IMG/VR virus record: IMGVR_UViG_3300020179_002709
Span: 1 to 64,000 of that record
Reading direction: 5' to 3' (one strand)
Origin: a virus
Length of the DNA stretch: 64,000 nucleotides
Below, piece after piece: positions 55,801 through 64,000 of this stretch. The notes below the pieces were generated by a model, which saw nothing but the letters and a program-made list of their open reading frames with translations, searched no databases and was not told the origin of the DNA. Each line of letters opens with the position of its first letter. The first letter of the stretch is position 1. The position numbers and the translations under genes are program-made.

Positions 55801-58800
55801 AACCCAGTGGCACCCCCTAAAGAAAATACATCTATGGATTTAGGGCTTATTAGAATTATGCCCTACCCTAGCCTCACATCTAGGGCAGCAATGCTTAATA
55901 AGAGACCAGATCTTAAGAGTATGATCACCCCACTTCAGACAAGAAGATATACAATGGGGGATATAAGAGACTTAGAAAATAGACTTCAAAGACTAGAGTA
56001 TTATACATTACTTAATACACTTGAGACTGACGCAGCTACTTTAGCAATTCCAAGCTCAGCTTGTAATACAGTAGAAGTATTTAAAAACGGGTTTTTTGTT
56101 GATTCATTCGATAACTACGTTATTTCTAATATTAATGATGGCGAGTATAAAGCTTTAGTAGACACGACGAGATCACGTTTAGTACCACAAGAAGAAATTT
56201 TCTCTATTGATTTAAAATTTGATGCTGTTAATAGCGTAAACGCTACGAGAAATGGCGACCTAGTAACATTAAATTACACCCAAAAAGAACTGCTTAGTCA
56301 ACCTCTTGCTAATAAAGAAAGAACGCTTGTTGAAGGATTTTGGTCATTTAGAGGCAAGATGACTGTTATACCTAGAGTAGATAACTTCTTTGATAGGGAA
56401 GTTACCGCTACATCTTCAGTAGAAATAAACATTGCCGATCCTATTAACGCTTTAGTTAATGCGCAAAATGAAATAAATTCTAGAGTGGCAACGGCTACTT
56501 CATTAATTAATACTGTAAATCAAACTTCATCTGCTCAAAGAATGGAAGGTAATTTTTTAAGAACAGATTTTTCTGAGAATATTACTGAAACATTTGAAGA
56601 TGAGTTCACTACAATAACAGTACCTCCCGTACAAACTTCTATAACGCAGATTAATAACCTACTTACAAGCGTTCATATTAATCCATATATGCGCGGTCAA
56701 AAAATTGGTCTTTATGTTGTTGGTTTAAGACCGGGCGCCCAGCACTATCTATTTTTTGACGGTGTTGATTTAACGAATGAAGCTGTATCGGCTACTTTAA
56801 ATACGTTTAGTAACGCCACAATTAATGATTTTGTTCCAAGATACAATAAGGGCTCTTCACCTGGACTTTTTGCCGATGATAAAGGTAACTTAGGTATTGT
56901 TGTATGGATGCCCGCTGATACATTTACCACAGGCGAAAAAGAATTTTTAGTTGTAGACGTCAGTACTTTAGATTCTGAACAATCAGCAACTTCTAAAGCT
57001 ACAGGTAAGTTTGCTTCTTTTACAATGTCAGGAGAAGCTACCAATATTACTATTGGAACAAAATCATTTGATCTTTCAGAATCTTCTTTTGATACCGATA
57101 CATTTACACAAACAAGATCTGTTACAACTAATAGGGAATGGACAGAGTTTGAATTTATACCTCCCAGGGACCCTCTCGCTCAGACATTTTTAGTACAAAA
57201 GCAAGCAGGTAGATCTCAATTTGTTATGATTTCTTCTATAGATGTATTTTTCAAGCAAAAAGATTCTACAAAAGGAGTCACTTTAGAAATTAGAGAGGTT
57301 GATGAAGGAGGATATCCAACTAATCAGGTTTTACCTTTCTCAAGTGTATATAAAACTTCTGCTGAGGTAAGTACTAGCGCCACTGCTTCCTCTGCTACAA
57401 CATTTACTTTTCCAGCGCTTGTTACTTTAAAGACTGGCAGAGAATATGCAATTACACTTACACCAGATAGCAACTCACCAGAGTATAGAGTGTGGACTGC
57501 AATTGCTGGTGTTCCCGATGTTACTAATACTAACCTCATTACTAATTTAACCTGGGGACTTGGAACACTGTTCTTCTCAACAAGCGGAAGAGCATTTACC
57601 GCAGTTCAAAATGAAGACTTAAAATTTACAGTAAGATATGCTGAATTTAATCCAACCACAGGTACCGTTGAATTAACTAACGGGGATATGGAATTTTTAA
57701 CAATAAGTGATGTAAGCGGATCTTTTGTTGACGGTGAAGATGTAGCCCAGCTCGGCACATCCTACCTTAATGTTAACCTTACTACAAATACAACTAGCTA
57801 CGTTATAAACACTTCTACAAGTCTTACATCTACCCTGGCAGCTAATGATTATGTTTTAGTTGTATATGGCACTAACAAGCAAGTAGGAACTGCTAACGTT
57901 AAAGCTGTTAGCACTACAGTAAGTAATGCCGGCTCAACATCAACCGGATTTACAACAAAGTACGCTGTTGGTGATTATATTAATATTGGTACAGAAATAA
58001 GATTGGTAACTGCAGTTGCTAGTGATACAAGCCTAACCGTTGACTCAGCATTTAATGCAACTATTACAGATAGCAACCATTATTCTGTAGATGAAAAATT
58101 TGATATTTTTAGAATAATAAGTGCTAACTCAACTTCTATTACAGTTAATAGACCGCCCGCATATGTTGCAAACACAACAGCTGGAGCAAGTATTCAAAAA
58201 GCCGTACACGGTGTTGTCAATTATTATAGTCCAAGCAAAAATACAATTTATTTATCCGACAGCAATTCAACTAATAGTACATTTAAAGTTGCTCCTAATA
58301 CCGCTACGTATTTTGCTTATTTGATCGGCGACAGATCTGATGCAGTTGCTAAAGTAACAAGTATTAATAATCTTACCGCTACAGGATATACACCTTTAAT
58401 AAACATATTACAGCTACCAAGCACAACGGTTAGTTTAAGTGCAGAATTAGCAAAAACAGCTGGAGGTACAGACTCTGCATCTTATGTCTTTGGCGGTAAA
58501 AACACATTAAGATTTAACGATACAGCTCTTATTAAAAGTAAGAGTAATGAAATTTCTGGAGTTGGTATTACTAAGTCATTTAAAGCTACTATTAATTTTG
58601 ATACTGATAAAGCAGATATTTCTCCAGTACTTGACGTTAATCCTATTAGTATAGCTATTCAAAAATATAATATTAATAATGATTCTACAAATGAAAACAC
58701 TCGCTACGGAAGCGCAAGCTCAAAGTATATTTCTAAGAGACTTGAATTAGCAGAAGATCAAGACGCAGAAGATATCAAAGTATTTTTAAAAGCTTACAGA

Positions 58801-59391
58801 CCTAGCGGAACTGATATTGAGGTTTATGCTAAGATATTAAACTCCGGAGATAGTGAGTCATTTGATGATAAAGACTGGTCAATGTTGCAGATGATAACTT
58901 CTTCTACTCTTTACAGCTCTTCTGTAAATGAAAATGATTTAAGAGAGTATGAGTTTACATTTAGAAGAACCCCAACAACAACAGGTATAAGCGGTAAAGT
59001 TACTACTGCGGCTTCAACAACGCTTGAAGGATTTGGTACTACGTTTACTACAGACTTTACCACGAGCGATTTAATAAAAATTGTTTACTCTAACACTGAA
59101 ACAGATTTTGAAATTATTCCTATCGCATCAATCACGGATAATGATACATTGGTTCTCGCTTTTGCACCATCTGCTTCTAAAATTGGTCCCGGCTACTCTA
59201 TAGAAAAAGTAACTAAACCAAAAGAAGCTTATAAAAATAATCAAAATGGAAATGTTGTAAGATATTTTGATAGCAGCAGAGCCGCACACGACACCTATAA
59301 GTTTATGGCAATTAAAATTGTTCTTAAAGCGACAGGCAACTATTTGGTTCCATCCGTTGATGATGTAAGAGCTATAGCGATTTCAGTATGA
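52888..59391 (+). CDS. giant virion structural protein, DUF4815-like
   Basis: This gene encodes 2167 residues, the longest in the window, with an AGAGGAAG site before the ATG. The N-terminus (PYFDDFDEQKNFHRVLFRPG, VQARELTQLQTILQNQIERFGDN) is typical of DUF4815 proteins of T4-like cyanophages. The rest alternates beta-sandwich regions with a helical segment near residues 1025-1060 (MGDIRDLENRLQRLEYYTLL). It follows gp8 in the wedge operon, where T4 has gp9, gp10 and fibre-connector proteins, so it probably links baseplate and fibres. That role is inferred. Confidence 0.75.
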   Translation: MPLDSNLNVSPYFDDFDEQKNFHRVLFRPGVAVQARELTQLQTILQNQIERFGDNIYRTGTIIKGCALNPDYRYNYIKILDNQADGQPVSMALYSNSLIIQESSNLRAFAVNYKTGLESQDPDLNTLYIKYQNTGTGGEKTFSASQVVKVFNRNRTIEDINVVLGGTLYSNNDTVVFSGGSGAGASAVLTTDAGGKIVDVSVQSKGSGYTTTPNVSITTSTGSGANIAALNYIAELTVAAVTNAVGIGAAVKTSEGIIYQKGNFIRVDEEEIVIEKYSNLPNNKVVGFRSAETFVNSAIDTSLLDVATGTPNYAAPGANRLKLTPQLVVMSRSEAKSNNEFLALLEFENGRVIKDRTYTQFNSLNREISRRTFEESGNYVINPMPLDTEDITPANTTHFNLVTGGGTSYVNGERIQILNYVKTPIRKADDSANVANQTINTQYGSYILVKQLLGYFEIKEGTTLNLRETAATDVSDNAGSTPTAPGNLVGTARARALEYHSGTIGTPDCVYRLYIFDIRMATGFPFNRIRSVSVGSTAVADLVLENSQAILKDVENDILVFKTGTFAVKELNSEEFIFRTSTNSTFTLSGDQTITFSGGNTVPYGTGSLTDIQINDFIVVPSATFRYSANNTGTVDMTNGEANVLGTSTTFTSTYKVGDFIQIGQSGKLDRIVTIFSDVKLAVANTTAASYTANAHYTAFPRGVPIDFNRDSRDISIPSTTSITVDIGTSINVAASFVMYHDLENFEPAVRTKTVSNPVYVKVSSSRVTATPNGPWCLGLPDVISLEGVHVGTSSTYSDTTTNYAEQFELITGQKDNFYGLAYLRKKPGSTLSLSGSNNLTVKLKVFTHSSGKYFSTESYPVDDSTDPLPSNKIRTESIPVFVSPTSGEQFPLRDSVDFRPIASNTAVYSSTVGSASIDPDATETIPAGEKFFPSPSRSFECNIEAYMSRVDRIVLGSDGNIRIIEGLPAFNPVAPPKENTSMDLGLIRIMPYPSLTSRAAMLNKRPDLKSMITPLQTRRYTMGDIRDLENRLQRLEYYTLLNTLETDAATLAIPSSACNTVEVFKNGFFVDSFDNYVISNINDGEYKALVDTTRSRLVPQEEIFSIDLKFDAVNSVNATRNGDLVTLNYTQKELLSQPLANKERTLVEGFWSFRGKMTVIPRVDNFFDREVTATSSVEINIADPINALVNAQNEINSRVATATSLINTVNQTSSAQRMEGNFLRTDFSENITETFEDEFTTITVPPVQTSITQINNLLTSVHINPYMRGQKIGLYVVGLRPGAQHYLFFDGVDLTNEAVSATLNTFSNATINDFVPRYNKGSSPGLFADDKGNLGIVVWMPADTFTTGEKEFLVVDVSTLDSEQSATSKATGKFASFTMSGEATNITIGTKSFDLSESSFDTDTFTQTRSVTTNREWTEFEFIPPRDPLAQTFLVQKQAGRSQFVMISSIDVFFKQKDSTKGVTLEIREVDEGGYPTNQVLPFSSVYKTSAEVSTSATASSATTFTFPALVTLKTGREYAITLTPDSNSPEYRVWTAIAGVPDVTNTNLITNLTWGLGTLFFSTSGRAFTAVQNEDLKFTVRYAEFNPTTGTVELTNGDMEFLTISDVSGSFVDGEDVAQLGTSYLNVNLTTNTTSYVINTSTSLTSTLAANDYVLVVYGTNKQVGTANVKAVSTTVSNAGSTSTGFTTKYAVGDYINIGTEIRLVTAVASDTSLTVDSAFNATITDSNHYSVDEKFDIFRIISANSTSITVNRPPAYVANTTAGASIQKAVHGVVNYYSPSKNTIYLSDSNSTNSTFKVAPNTATYFAYLIGDRSDAVAKVTSINNLTATGYTPLINILQLPSTTVSLSAELAKTAGGTDSASYVFGGKNTLRFNDTALIKSKSNEISGVGITKSFKATINFDTDKADISPVLDVNPISIAIQKYNINNDSTNENTRYGSASSKYISKRLELAEDQDAEDIKVFLKAYRPSGTDIEVYAKILNSGDSESFDDKDWSMLQMITSSTLYSSSVNENDLREYEFTFRRTPTTTGISGKVTTAASTTLEGFGTTFTTDFTTSDLIKIVYSNTETDFEIIPIASITDNDTLVLAFAPSASKIGPGYSIEKVTKPKEAYKNNQNGNVVRYFDSSRAAHDTYKFMAIKIVLKATGNYLVPSVDDVRAIAISV

Positions 59392-59603
59392 AATTAATAA
59401 AGACTCAAAACCCTGACTTTAGTAGAGATCAAAGTAATTTTGCTCTAATAAATACTAACGTAAATGCTTACAAACAATATAAGCTTCAGAGAAATAATAG
59501 AAATCAAATTGCCAAGCAAGAAGAAGAAATAAAAAAACTTACTTCTGATATTGAGCAATTAAAGGAACTTGTTAAACTTTTAGTAAAAGATAAAAATGGC
59601 TAA
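59388..59603 (+). CDS. small coiled-coil protein
   Basis: This gene encodes 71 residues. The C-terminal half is a strong coiled coil (KQEEEIKKLTSDIEQLKEL); the N-terminus is Asn/Gln-rich. It overlaps the giant structural protein by ATGA and the next gene by 8 bases. A short adaptor or fibre chaperone role is plausible. Homologues in the same position are common in T4-like marine phages. Confidence 0.65.
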   Translation: MKLIKTQNPDFSRDQSNFALINTNVNAYKQYKLQRNNRNQIAKQEEEIKKLTSDIEQLKELVKLLVKDKNG

Positions 59604-60420
59604 AACAGTTGCTAATGTTGCTATTGCAACAGACACATTTGCTGGATGGGTTGGTAAAACAAATGTACTTCTCGATGCTTTAACATACGAGATTGTTACT
59701 TGTGACGACACTTCAGGAGGAGCTAACACTTCTGGAAATGGTAACGTTATTGGAATTCTTACAGCAAATGTTTTTAGCACCCCATTACTAAGAGGGGGAA
59801 CAGCCGGTAACACAGCTAACATATCCACTCTTACTATCGGTATATCAAATTCGTCAATTTCATCAAATGTTATTGTATCAGGGTATACAGCTAATATTAT
59901 AGCTAATACTCTTAATATAACATCCAATACTAATATTGGATCTGGCACTCAAGACTTGATTGTTAATGTGTCTGATATAGTAGTAAATGCTGCTTCACTT
60001 GATATTACTCTTTCAAGTGATCTAGTAGTTAATTCAAATCTCACAGTAAGCGGCAACGCCATAGTAAATAGCTCTCTTACGTTTGTATCGAAGTCTCAAA
60101 TTTTAGCTAAGACGATTACCTTGGCGTTTCCAGATACAGTAACACAAAATCTTGTTGATAGCTTTGCTATTGCTGACTTTGTCGGTGCAAAGTACACCGT
60201 TAGTGTAACAGATCAAAATAATTCTAATAATAAAGCAATGACAGAGCTGTCAGTAGTATATGGGTTCTCTAACGCACACATGACAGAATACGGTACAATT
60301 TATTCGAATACTCAGTTTGCAACATTTTCTATAAATGCGACCGCAACTCACGTTAGATTGTATGCTAACTCTGCCACTTCAAGCGCACAGTTTAAGATTC
60401 ATAGAGTGTCTTTTGTATAA
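59596..60420 (+). CDS. short tail fibre-like virion protein
   Basis: This gene encodes 274 residues. The N-terminal part (TDTFAGWVGKTNVLLDALTYEIVTC-type start) is a motif seen at the start of many T4-like marine fibre proteins. It continues as a beta-solenoid-like region with Asn/Ser/Thr repeats (NTLNITSNTNIGSG, DLVVNSNLTVSGNAIV) and a small globular C-terminus of about 100 residues. Probably a fibre shaft and tip. No chaperone domain is seen. Confidence 0.68.
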   Translation: MAKTVANVAIATDTFAGWVGKTNVLLDALTYEIVTCDDTSGGANTSGNGNVIGILTANVFSTPLLRGGTAGNTANISTLTIGISNSSISSNVIVSGYTANIIANTLNITSNTNIGSGTQDLIVNVSDIVVNAASLDITLSSDLVVNSNLTVSGNAIVNSSLTFVSKSQILAKTITLAFPDTVTQNLVDSFAIADFVGAKYTVSVTDQNNSNNKAMTELSVVYGFSNAHMTEYGTIYSNTQFATFSINATATHVRLYANSATSSAQFKIHRVSFV

Positions 60421-60432
60421 TAAAGGTTAACA

Positions 60433-62058
60433 ATGCCAGCTAATACCCAATATTTCAGAGTAGAGTACGGATTAGATGTTAATCTAGATGCCGTTATAGG
60501 AAAAGAACTATCTGTAACTAATACAGCTTCTTTTGGTAATAATGTAACTATTCAAGGCGATCTAGTAGTTAATGGTCAAACAACCTTTAACGACTCCCAA
60601 TTAGTTGAACTTGGTACCGGACAGGTAGTTTTTGTTTCAGGTGCTCAGGGAGCTCCATCTACAGATGCAAGATTAACTGTCAACAGAGGTGCAAGCGCTA
60701 ATGTAGAAATAAGATGGAATGAGACTCTTGACACATGGCAATTTACAAATAATGGAACTAATTACTACCCATTAAAATCTTACTCTGATTTAACTTATCA
60801 GTTTAGCACCCTTAACTCAACCAATGTTGATCCAGGATCCGGACTATTAAGATTTAATAACGGCACCCCCTCTCTAGTTACTCAAATTTCTATTGATAAT
60901 ACTGAGCTTGGAGGAACTGATGTTTCTGCATATATTGATTCTTTAGATGACAGCAACAATACAGTAAAAGGATTTTTACTTTTTAGAAGCTCTGTTAATC
61001 AAGATCGATTTATTGTATATGAACTTAATTCAATAACTACCCAGACAGGGTATCGTCAGTTTTCAGTAACACATGTTTCTGGTAGCACATTGTTTACTAA
61101 TGATGATGTTTTATTTTTAAGCTTTCTTCGTTCAGGAGATAAAGGTGATAAAGGTGAAAAGGGTGAAAAAGGTCAGAAAGGTGAAAGGGTAAGCTCGGGT
61201 AATTTTGATAGCGGCACCAACTCTTTACTATTTACTAATTCTGACGGATCTACTTTTACAGTGGCAGGTATAAAAGGTGATAAGGGTTCTTCAGGAGAAA
61301 AAGGTAATAAAGGCGATACAGGTGCTCAAGGCATTGGGGGTCCAGGAGCACAAGGCGATTTAGGTCCCGGAGGGCCTCAAGGTAATAAAGGCGATACAGG
61401 TGCTAAAGGTGAACCAGGAGGTCCAGGTGGTCCAGGTGTTGCAGGGCCTCAAGGGAATTTGGGCGCTCAAGGTCTTAAGGGAGATGTCGGCCCTCAAGGT
61501 TCTAAGGGAGATAAGGGAGATAAAGGTGCACAAGGCGGACCAGGTCCTGCAGGTCCTCAGGGATCTGGCGGTGATAAAGGTAATAACGGTGCTCAAGGGC
61601 AACCCGGCCCGGCCGGTACTGTAATTGACTCATCTAGTGATTTAAATATTAGATCTTTAAGAGTTAATACAGGTGCAGTTTCAATCAATGCAGGAGAAAT
61701 ATTAGCAGCTGGTGATATTACAGCATTCTATTCAGACTTAAGACTTAAAAAGAATATTGAAGAAATAAAAGATGCCACAAAAAAATTATTAATGCTAACC
61801 GGAGTTTATTACTCCCAGAACGAATTAGCAGAAAAGTTTGGTTATAACGACTACAGAAGACAACTTGGACTAATAGCTCAAGAAGTACAAAAAATATGCC
61901 CTGAAGCTGTTAGACTAGCACCATTTGATTTAGATGAAAACGGAATAAGCAAATCCGGAGAAAACTATCTTACTATTAAATACGAGAGATTGATTCCTCT
62001 TCTCATTCAGTCTATAAAAGAAATTGATAAAAGGGTTAGTGATTTAGAAAATAAGTGA
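60433..62058 (+). CDS. collagen-like tail fibre with S74 chaperone
   Basis: This gene encodes 541 residues. Layout: an N-terminal head (residues 1-60, DLVVNGQTTFND), a beta domain, a domain of about 110 residues (LTYQFSTLNSTNVDPGSGLL) shared with the fibre at 1535, a short collagen run, a linker LLFTNSDGSTFTVAG, a long collagen run rich in GPQ, GAQ and GDK, and an S74 chaperone (FYSDLRLKKNI, GLIAQEVQKICPEAV, ENYLTIKYERLIPLL). Ribosome binding site AAAGG. The 2OG-Fe(II) oxygenase gene follows 9 bases downstream. Confidence 0.85.
   Translation: MPANTQYFRVEYGLDVNLDAVIGKELSVTNTASFGNNVTIQGDLVVNGQTTFNDSQLVELGTGQVVFVSGAQGAPSTDARLTVNRGASANVEIRWNETLDTWQFTNNGTNYYPLKSYSDLTYQFSTLNSTNVDPGSGLLRFNNGTPSLVTQISIDNTELGGTDVSAYIDSLDDSNNTVKGFLLFRSSVNQDRFIVYELNSITTQTGYRQFSVTHVSGSTLFTNDDVLFLSFLRSGDKGDKGEKGEKGQKGERVSSGNFDSGTNSLLFTNSDGSTFTVAGIKGDKGSSGEKGNKGDTGAQGIGGPGAQGDLGPGGPQGNKGDTGAKGEPGGPGGPGVAGPQGNLGAQGLKGDVGPQGSKGDKGDKGAQGGPGPAGPQGSGGDKGNNGAQGQPGPAGTVIDSSSDLNIRSLRVNTGAVSINAGEILAAGDITAFYSDLRLKKNIEEIKDATKKLLMLTGVYYSQNELAEKFGYNDYRRQLGLIAQEVQKICPEAVRLAPFDLDENGISKSGENYLTIKYERLIPLLIQSIKEIDKRVSDLENK
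61135..61618 (+). repeat. collagen Gly-X-Y codon runs
   Basis: A short run (about 61135-61190, GDK and GEK units) and a long run (about 61270-61618) encode Gly-X-Y triplets. This long run is richer in Pro and Gln than those near 1600-3600 and includes GGPGGPG and GPAGPQG units. Confidence 0.7.
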
Positions 62059-62067
62059 AAGGTTATT

Positions 62068-62637
62068 ATGAGAAGTTTTTGGGCAGTATGGACCGGTGTT
62101 GTTAGTGAGTTGGCTTGTAATAGAATTATAGAAAGAGGACTGGCGTTAAACCATCAAAAAGCTATTGTTGGATATGATGATAATGCTAGAACTTCTGATA
62201 ACAGGTCAACTACTATAGGATGGTTTGATCGTAAAATAGATAAAGACATTGCTGATCTTATTACTATGTACGCAACTGAAGCAAACAGAGAATTTTTTGA
62301 TTTTGATATCTCTCATGGCGTTTTTGAAATGCAGTTTAGCATCTATAAAACTGAAGAAAAAGGCCGATTTGGATGGCATAGTGATACTCAGTATAAGACA
62401 AATATAATGACAGATAGAAAACTGTCTTTTGTTTTACAGTTGTCCGAGCCATCAGATTACGAAGGTGGTGAATTTGAATTTAAAGTGCCCGATGGTTCAA
62501 CTTTAGACAGAAACAATTTTTTACCTAAAGGTTCAGTGCTAGTTTTTCCATCTATATTTGAACATAGAGTAACAGAAATAACTAAAGGTACAAGATATTC
62601 TTTAGTGTCCTGGATTGAAGGGCCTAAGTGGAGATAG
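62068..62637 (+). CDS. 2OG-Fe(II) oxygenase, prolyl/lysyl-hydroxylase-like
   Basis: This gene encodes 189 residues. The iron site is H104 and D106 in FGWHSDT, and H166 in IFEHRV; R176 in GTRYSLV would bind 2-oxoglutarate. The pattern FVLQLSEPSDYEGGEF is typical of prolyl 4-hydroxylase-like PKHD enzymes common in marine T4-like phages. It hydroxylates a substrate using oxygen and 2-oxoglutarate. Being 9 bases after a collagen-like fibre gene, the fibre Gly-X-Lys or Gly-X-Pro repeats are candidate substrates (inference). Confidence 0.83.
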   Translation: MRSFWAVWTGVVSELACNRIIERGLALNHQKAIVGYDDNARTSDNRSTTIGWFDRKIDKDIADLITMYATEANREFFDFDISHGVFEMQFSIYKTEEKGRFGWHSDTQYKTNIMTDRKLSFVLQLSEPSDYEGGEFEFKVPDGSTLDRNNFLPKGSVLVFPSIFEHRVTEITKGTRYSLVSWIEGPKWR

Positions 62638-62650
62638 TTTTTTTTAATAT

Positions 62651-62658
62651 TATAAATA
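62651..62658 (+). promoter_or_regulatory. T4-type late promoter box
   Basis: An exact TATAAATA lies in the 44-base gap after the oxygenase gene, 24 bases before the next ATG, following an eight-T run. It would start transcription of the last fibre genes in the window. Confidence 0.6.
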
Positions 62659-62681
62659 CTAATAATAATATTTAAGCGGCT

Positions 62682-63005
62682 ATGGCTACTAAAGTAAACT
62701 TTTTAATAGATCAAGGTACCACGTTTGAAACGTCGATTAACCTAAATGATGATGACGGTAACCCTATTGATTTAACCGGGTTCACTGTTGCCGGTCAGTT
62801 GAGAAAGCATTATACATCATCTAATTATATTCAGTTTAATGCTAATTTAGCGCTCGGTGAATTAAACCTAGCATTATCCGCTAATACAACTGATGCGTTA
62901 ACTCCTGGTAGATATGTTTATGATGTAGAATTAACAGATACTAATGGATTAATAACAAGGTTGTTAGAAGGTATTATTACTGTAACTCCGCAGGTAACGA
63001 GATAG
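62682..63005 (+). CDS. small Ig-fold virion protein
   Basis: This gene encodes 107 residues. The pattern LIDQGTTFETSINLNDDDGNP, LTGFTVAGQLRKHY and LTPGRYVYDVELTDTNG is an Ig-like beta-sandwich common in T4-like marine phages, close in style to BppU-type N-terminal domains. It lies directly after a late promoter at the head of a fibre operon and could be a fibre connector. Function not known. Confidence 0.7.
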   Translation: MATKVNFLIDQGTTFETSINLNDDDGNPIDLTGFTVAGQLRKHYTSSNYIQFNANLALGELNLALSANTTDALTPGRYVYDVELTDTNGLITRLLEGIITVTPQVTR

Positions 63006-63009
63006 AACA

Positions 63010-63273
63010 ATGCCAATTAATCAGTCAGCTCTTTCGTTAAACGTAAGGTTAAATCTTGCTAACACAAAAATTACTACTACCCCTGCGCAGCCAGTAACGT
63101 TAAAATCGCAATTTAAAACAATAAGTACACTTAATGAATTGACAGACGTTGTGGAAACGGCGCCAGAATCTGGCCAGACGTTAGTTTACGATGCTACAGT
63201 TGATAAATATATAGTAAAGAAACTTACAACAGCAGACTTAGACTTAACGTCCTTGGACGGGGGAACCTTTTAA
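63010..63273 (+). CDS. small virion-associated protein
   Basis: This gene encodes 87 residues. The N-terminal 35 are low-complexity and beta-like (NQSALSLNVRLNLANTKIT). The C-terminus (LNELTDVVETAPESGQTLVYD) is a motif recurring in marine phage fibre proteins, for example again in the next gene (LGGLSDVTITSAGNNQILVYD). It probably takes part in fibre attachment. Its stop abuts the next ATG. Confidence 0.62.
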   Translation: MPINQSALSLNVRLNLANTKITTTPAQPVTLKSQFKTISTLNELTDVVETAPESGQTLVYDATVDKYIVKKLTTADLDLTSLDGGTF

Positions 63274-64000
63274 ATGTCAGAGACCATACTCCAAATTAAA
63301 CGCAGTACCACAACATCAGTACCTGCAAATCTACAACCCGGAGAATTAGCATATACCAGTAACGGACAAGTTCTATTTGTTGGAAGTCCGGAAGGGTCTA
63401 ATACTGCTAACGTTATAGCTATTGCCGGGGAAAGATTTCCCGGAGTCTTAACTGCTAATCAAGCGTTAGTCTCTAATACCTCAGCCTGGATTGACAATAT
63501 TCAAACAGCCAAGTTAATACTTGGACCTGTAGGAACATCAACAAACGTAACCTCTATTGTAACGGATAGCTCTCTAGCAAGCGTTTCAAATAATACATTA
63601 GCAACTGCCTGGGCTGTTAAAACCTATATTGATACACAGGCCGGCTCTTCTACACTCGGCGGTCTTTCTGATGTAACAATAACCTCTGCTGGCAATAATC
63701 AAATATTAGTATACGATGCAATTAGTGGCCAGTGGGAAAATCATTCAATTTCTGGAACTGCAAATGAAGTAGAAGTTACATTTGATGGACAAGACATAAC
63801 AGTTGGACTGCCTGATGCTGTAACAGTAACATCATCTATTACTGTTGGTACCGTTGGAATAAATGGATCATCTTTCCATGTTGGTAACAGCACTGTTAAC
63901 ACATTTATCAATTCTACAGCGGTAGCAATTGACGGGGTATTCTCAGCTGGCAATACAACAATTAATGGATCAGCAACCATTACTGGTGAGTTGATTTTAG
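63274..64000 (+). CDS. tail fibre protein, 5' part
   Basis: The frame starts at an ATG one base after the preceding stop codon and runs open to the right edge (242 codons visible). The start ETILQIKRSTTTSVPANL followed by GELAYTSNGQVLFVG is the well-known N-terminal motif of large T4-like marine tail fibres. It continues as a beta-helical shaft (INGSSFHVGNSTVNTFINST). It is probably a long fibre protein that continues beyond the window. Confidence 0.78.
   Translation, partial: MSETILQIKRSTTTSVPANLQPGELAYTSNGQVLFVGSPEGSNTANVIAIAGERFPGVLTANQALVSNTSAWIDNIQTAKLILGPVGTSTNVTSIVTDSSLASVSNNTLATAWAVKTYIDTQAGSSTLGGLSDVTITSAGNNQILVYDAISGQWENHSISGTANEVEVTFDGQDITVGLPDAVTVTSSITVGTVGINGSSFHVGNSTVNTFINSTAVAIDGVFSAGNTTINGSATITGELIL

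Noticed and set aside
63425-63442. GC-rich hairpin-like CCGGGGAAA / TTTCCCGG as terminator
   Set aside because: It lies inside an open fibre gene, the arms are not fully paired and no T tract follows.

Overview
The window is part of the genome of a marine T4-like myovirus. It carries the T4 replication and late-transcription set (primase gp61, loader gp59, single-stranded DNA binding protein gp32, RNase H/5' nuclease, gp33) and almost the whole T4-type baseplate (gp4, gp5, gp6, gp7, gp8, gp25, gp26, gp27, gp48, gp51, gp53, gp54). The DNA looks A+T-rich by eye, arginine is mostly AGA, and genes are packed with ATGA or TAATG overlaps. There are accessory genes typical of ocean viruses (phoH, thyX, nrdAB, a 2OG-Fe(II) oxygenase) but no photosystem genes here. 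This fits a relative of cyanomyophages and pelagimyophages infecting a heterotrophic marine bacterium. The host is inferred, not shown.

Layout. 1-11957: tail fibre/adhesin island with a collagen-like fibre, three adhesins sharing IPT/TIG and Ig-like modules but with unrelated C-terminal heads, a small lipoprotein and an XhlA-like membrane protein. 11958-18653: primase, thyX, nrdA, nrdB, dCMP deaminase, RuvC-like resolvase and several very short genes. 18650-19024: an isolated HTH gene with its own promoter and terminator. 19040-23234: sugar-nucleotide cluster (nucleotidyltransferase, epimerase, glycosyltransferase, heptose kinase, gmhA). 23244-27899: RNase H, small genes, phoH, Bax-inhibitor-1-like protein, iscU, iscA and a PD-(D/E)XK nuclease. 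27891-31517: a regulator-like protein, an envelope protein pair (FlgT/DUF4384-like plus LPP20-like lipoprotein), a SleB-type lysin and a holin-like protein. 31517-33952: gp33, a methyltransferase, gp59 and gp32. 33949-40053 (minus strand): lysozyme-bearing and tape-measure-like proteins, gp51, gp26, gp54-like, a structural protein and gp4. 40065-64000 (plus strand): gp48, gp53, gp27-like, gp5, a fibre, gp25, gp6, gp7, gp8, a 2167-residue structural protein, collagen-like fibres, the oxygenase and further fibre genes to the right edge. No stretch over 300 bases lacks a gene.

How it works together. NrdAB, ThyX and dCMP deaminase supply nucleotides to the T4-like replisome. gp33 with TATAAATA late boxes (1493, 32975, 62651) would drive late structural genes. 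The minus and plus baseplate blocks diverge from an 11-base gap at 40054-40064 and build hub, wedges and fibres. The sugar cluster, Fe-S assembly genes, BI-1-like protein and envelope proteins look like host-manipulation functions.

Most notable observation: gp51 has no usual start codon. Its frame opens exactly at a run of seven T inside the 3' end of gp26, in the -1 frame, with a 9-bp stem beginning 7 bases downstream. This suggests a programmed -1 frameshift making a gp26-gp51 fusion, analogous to the lambda G/GT tail chaperones.
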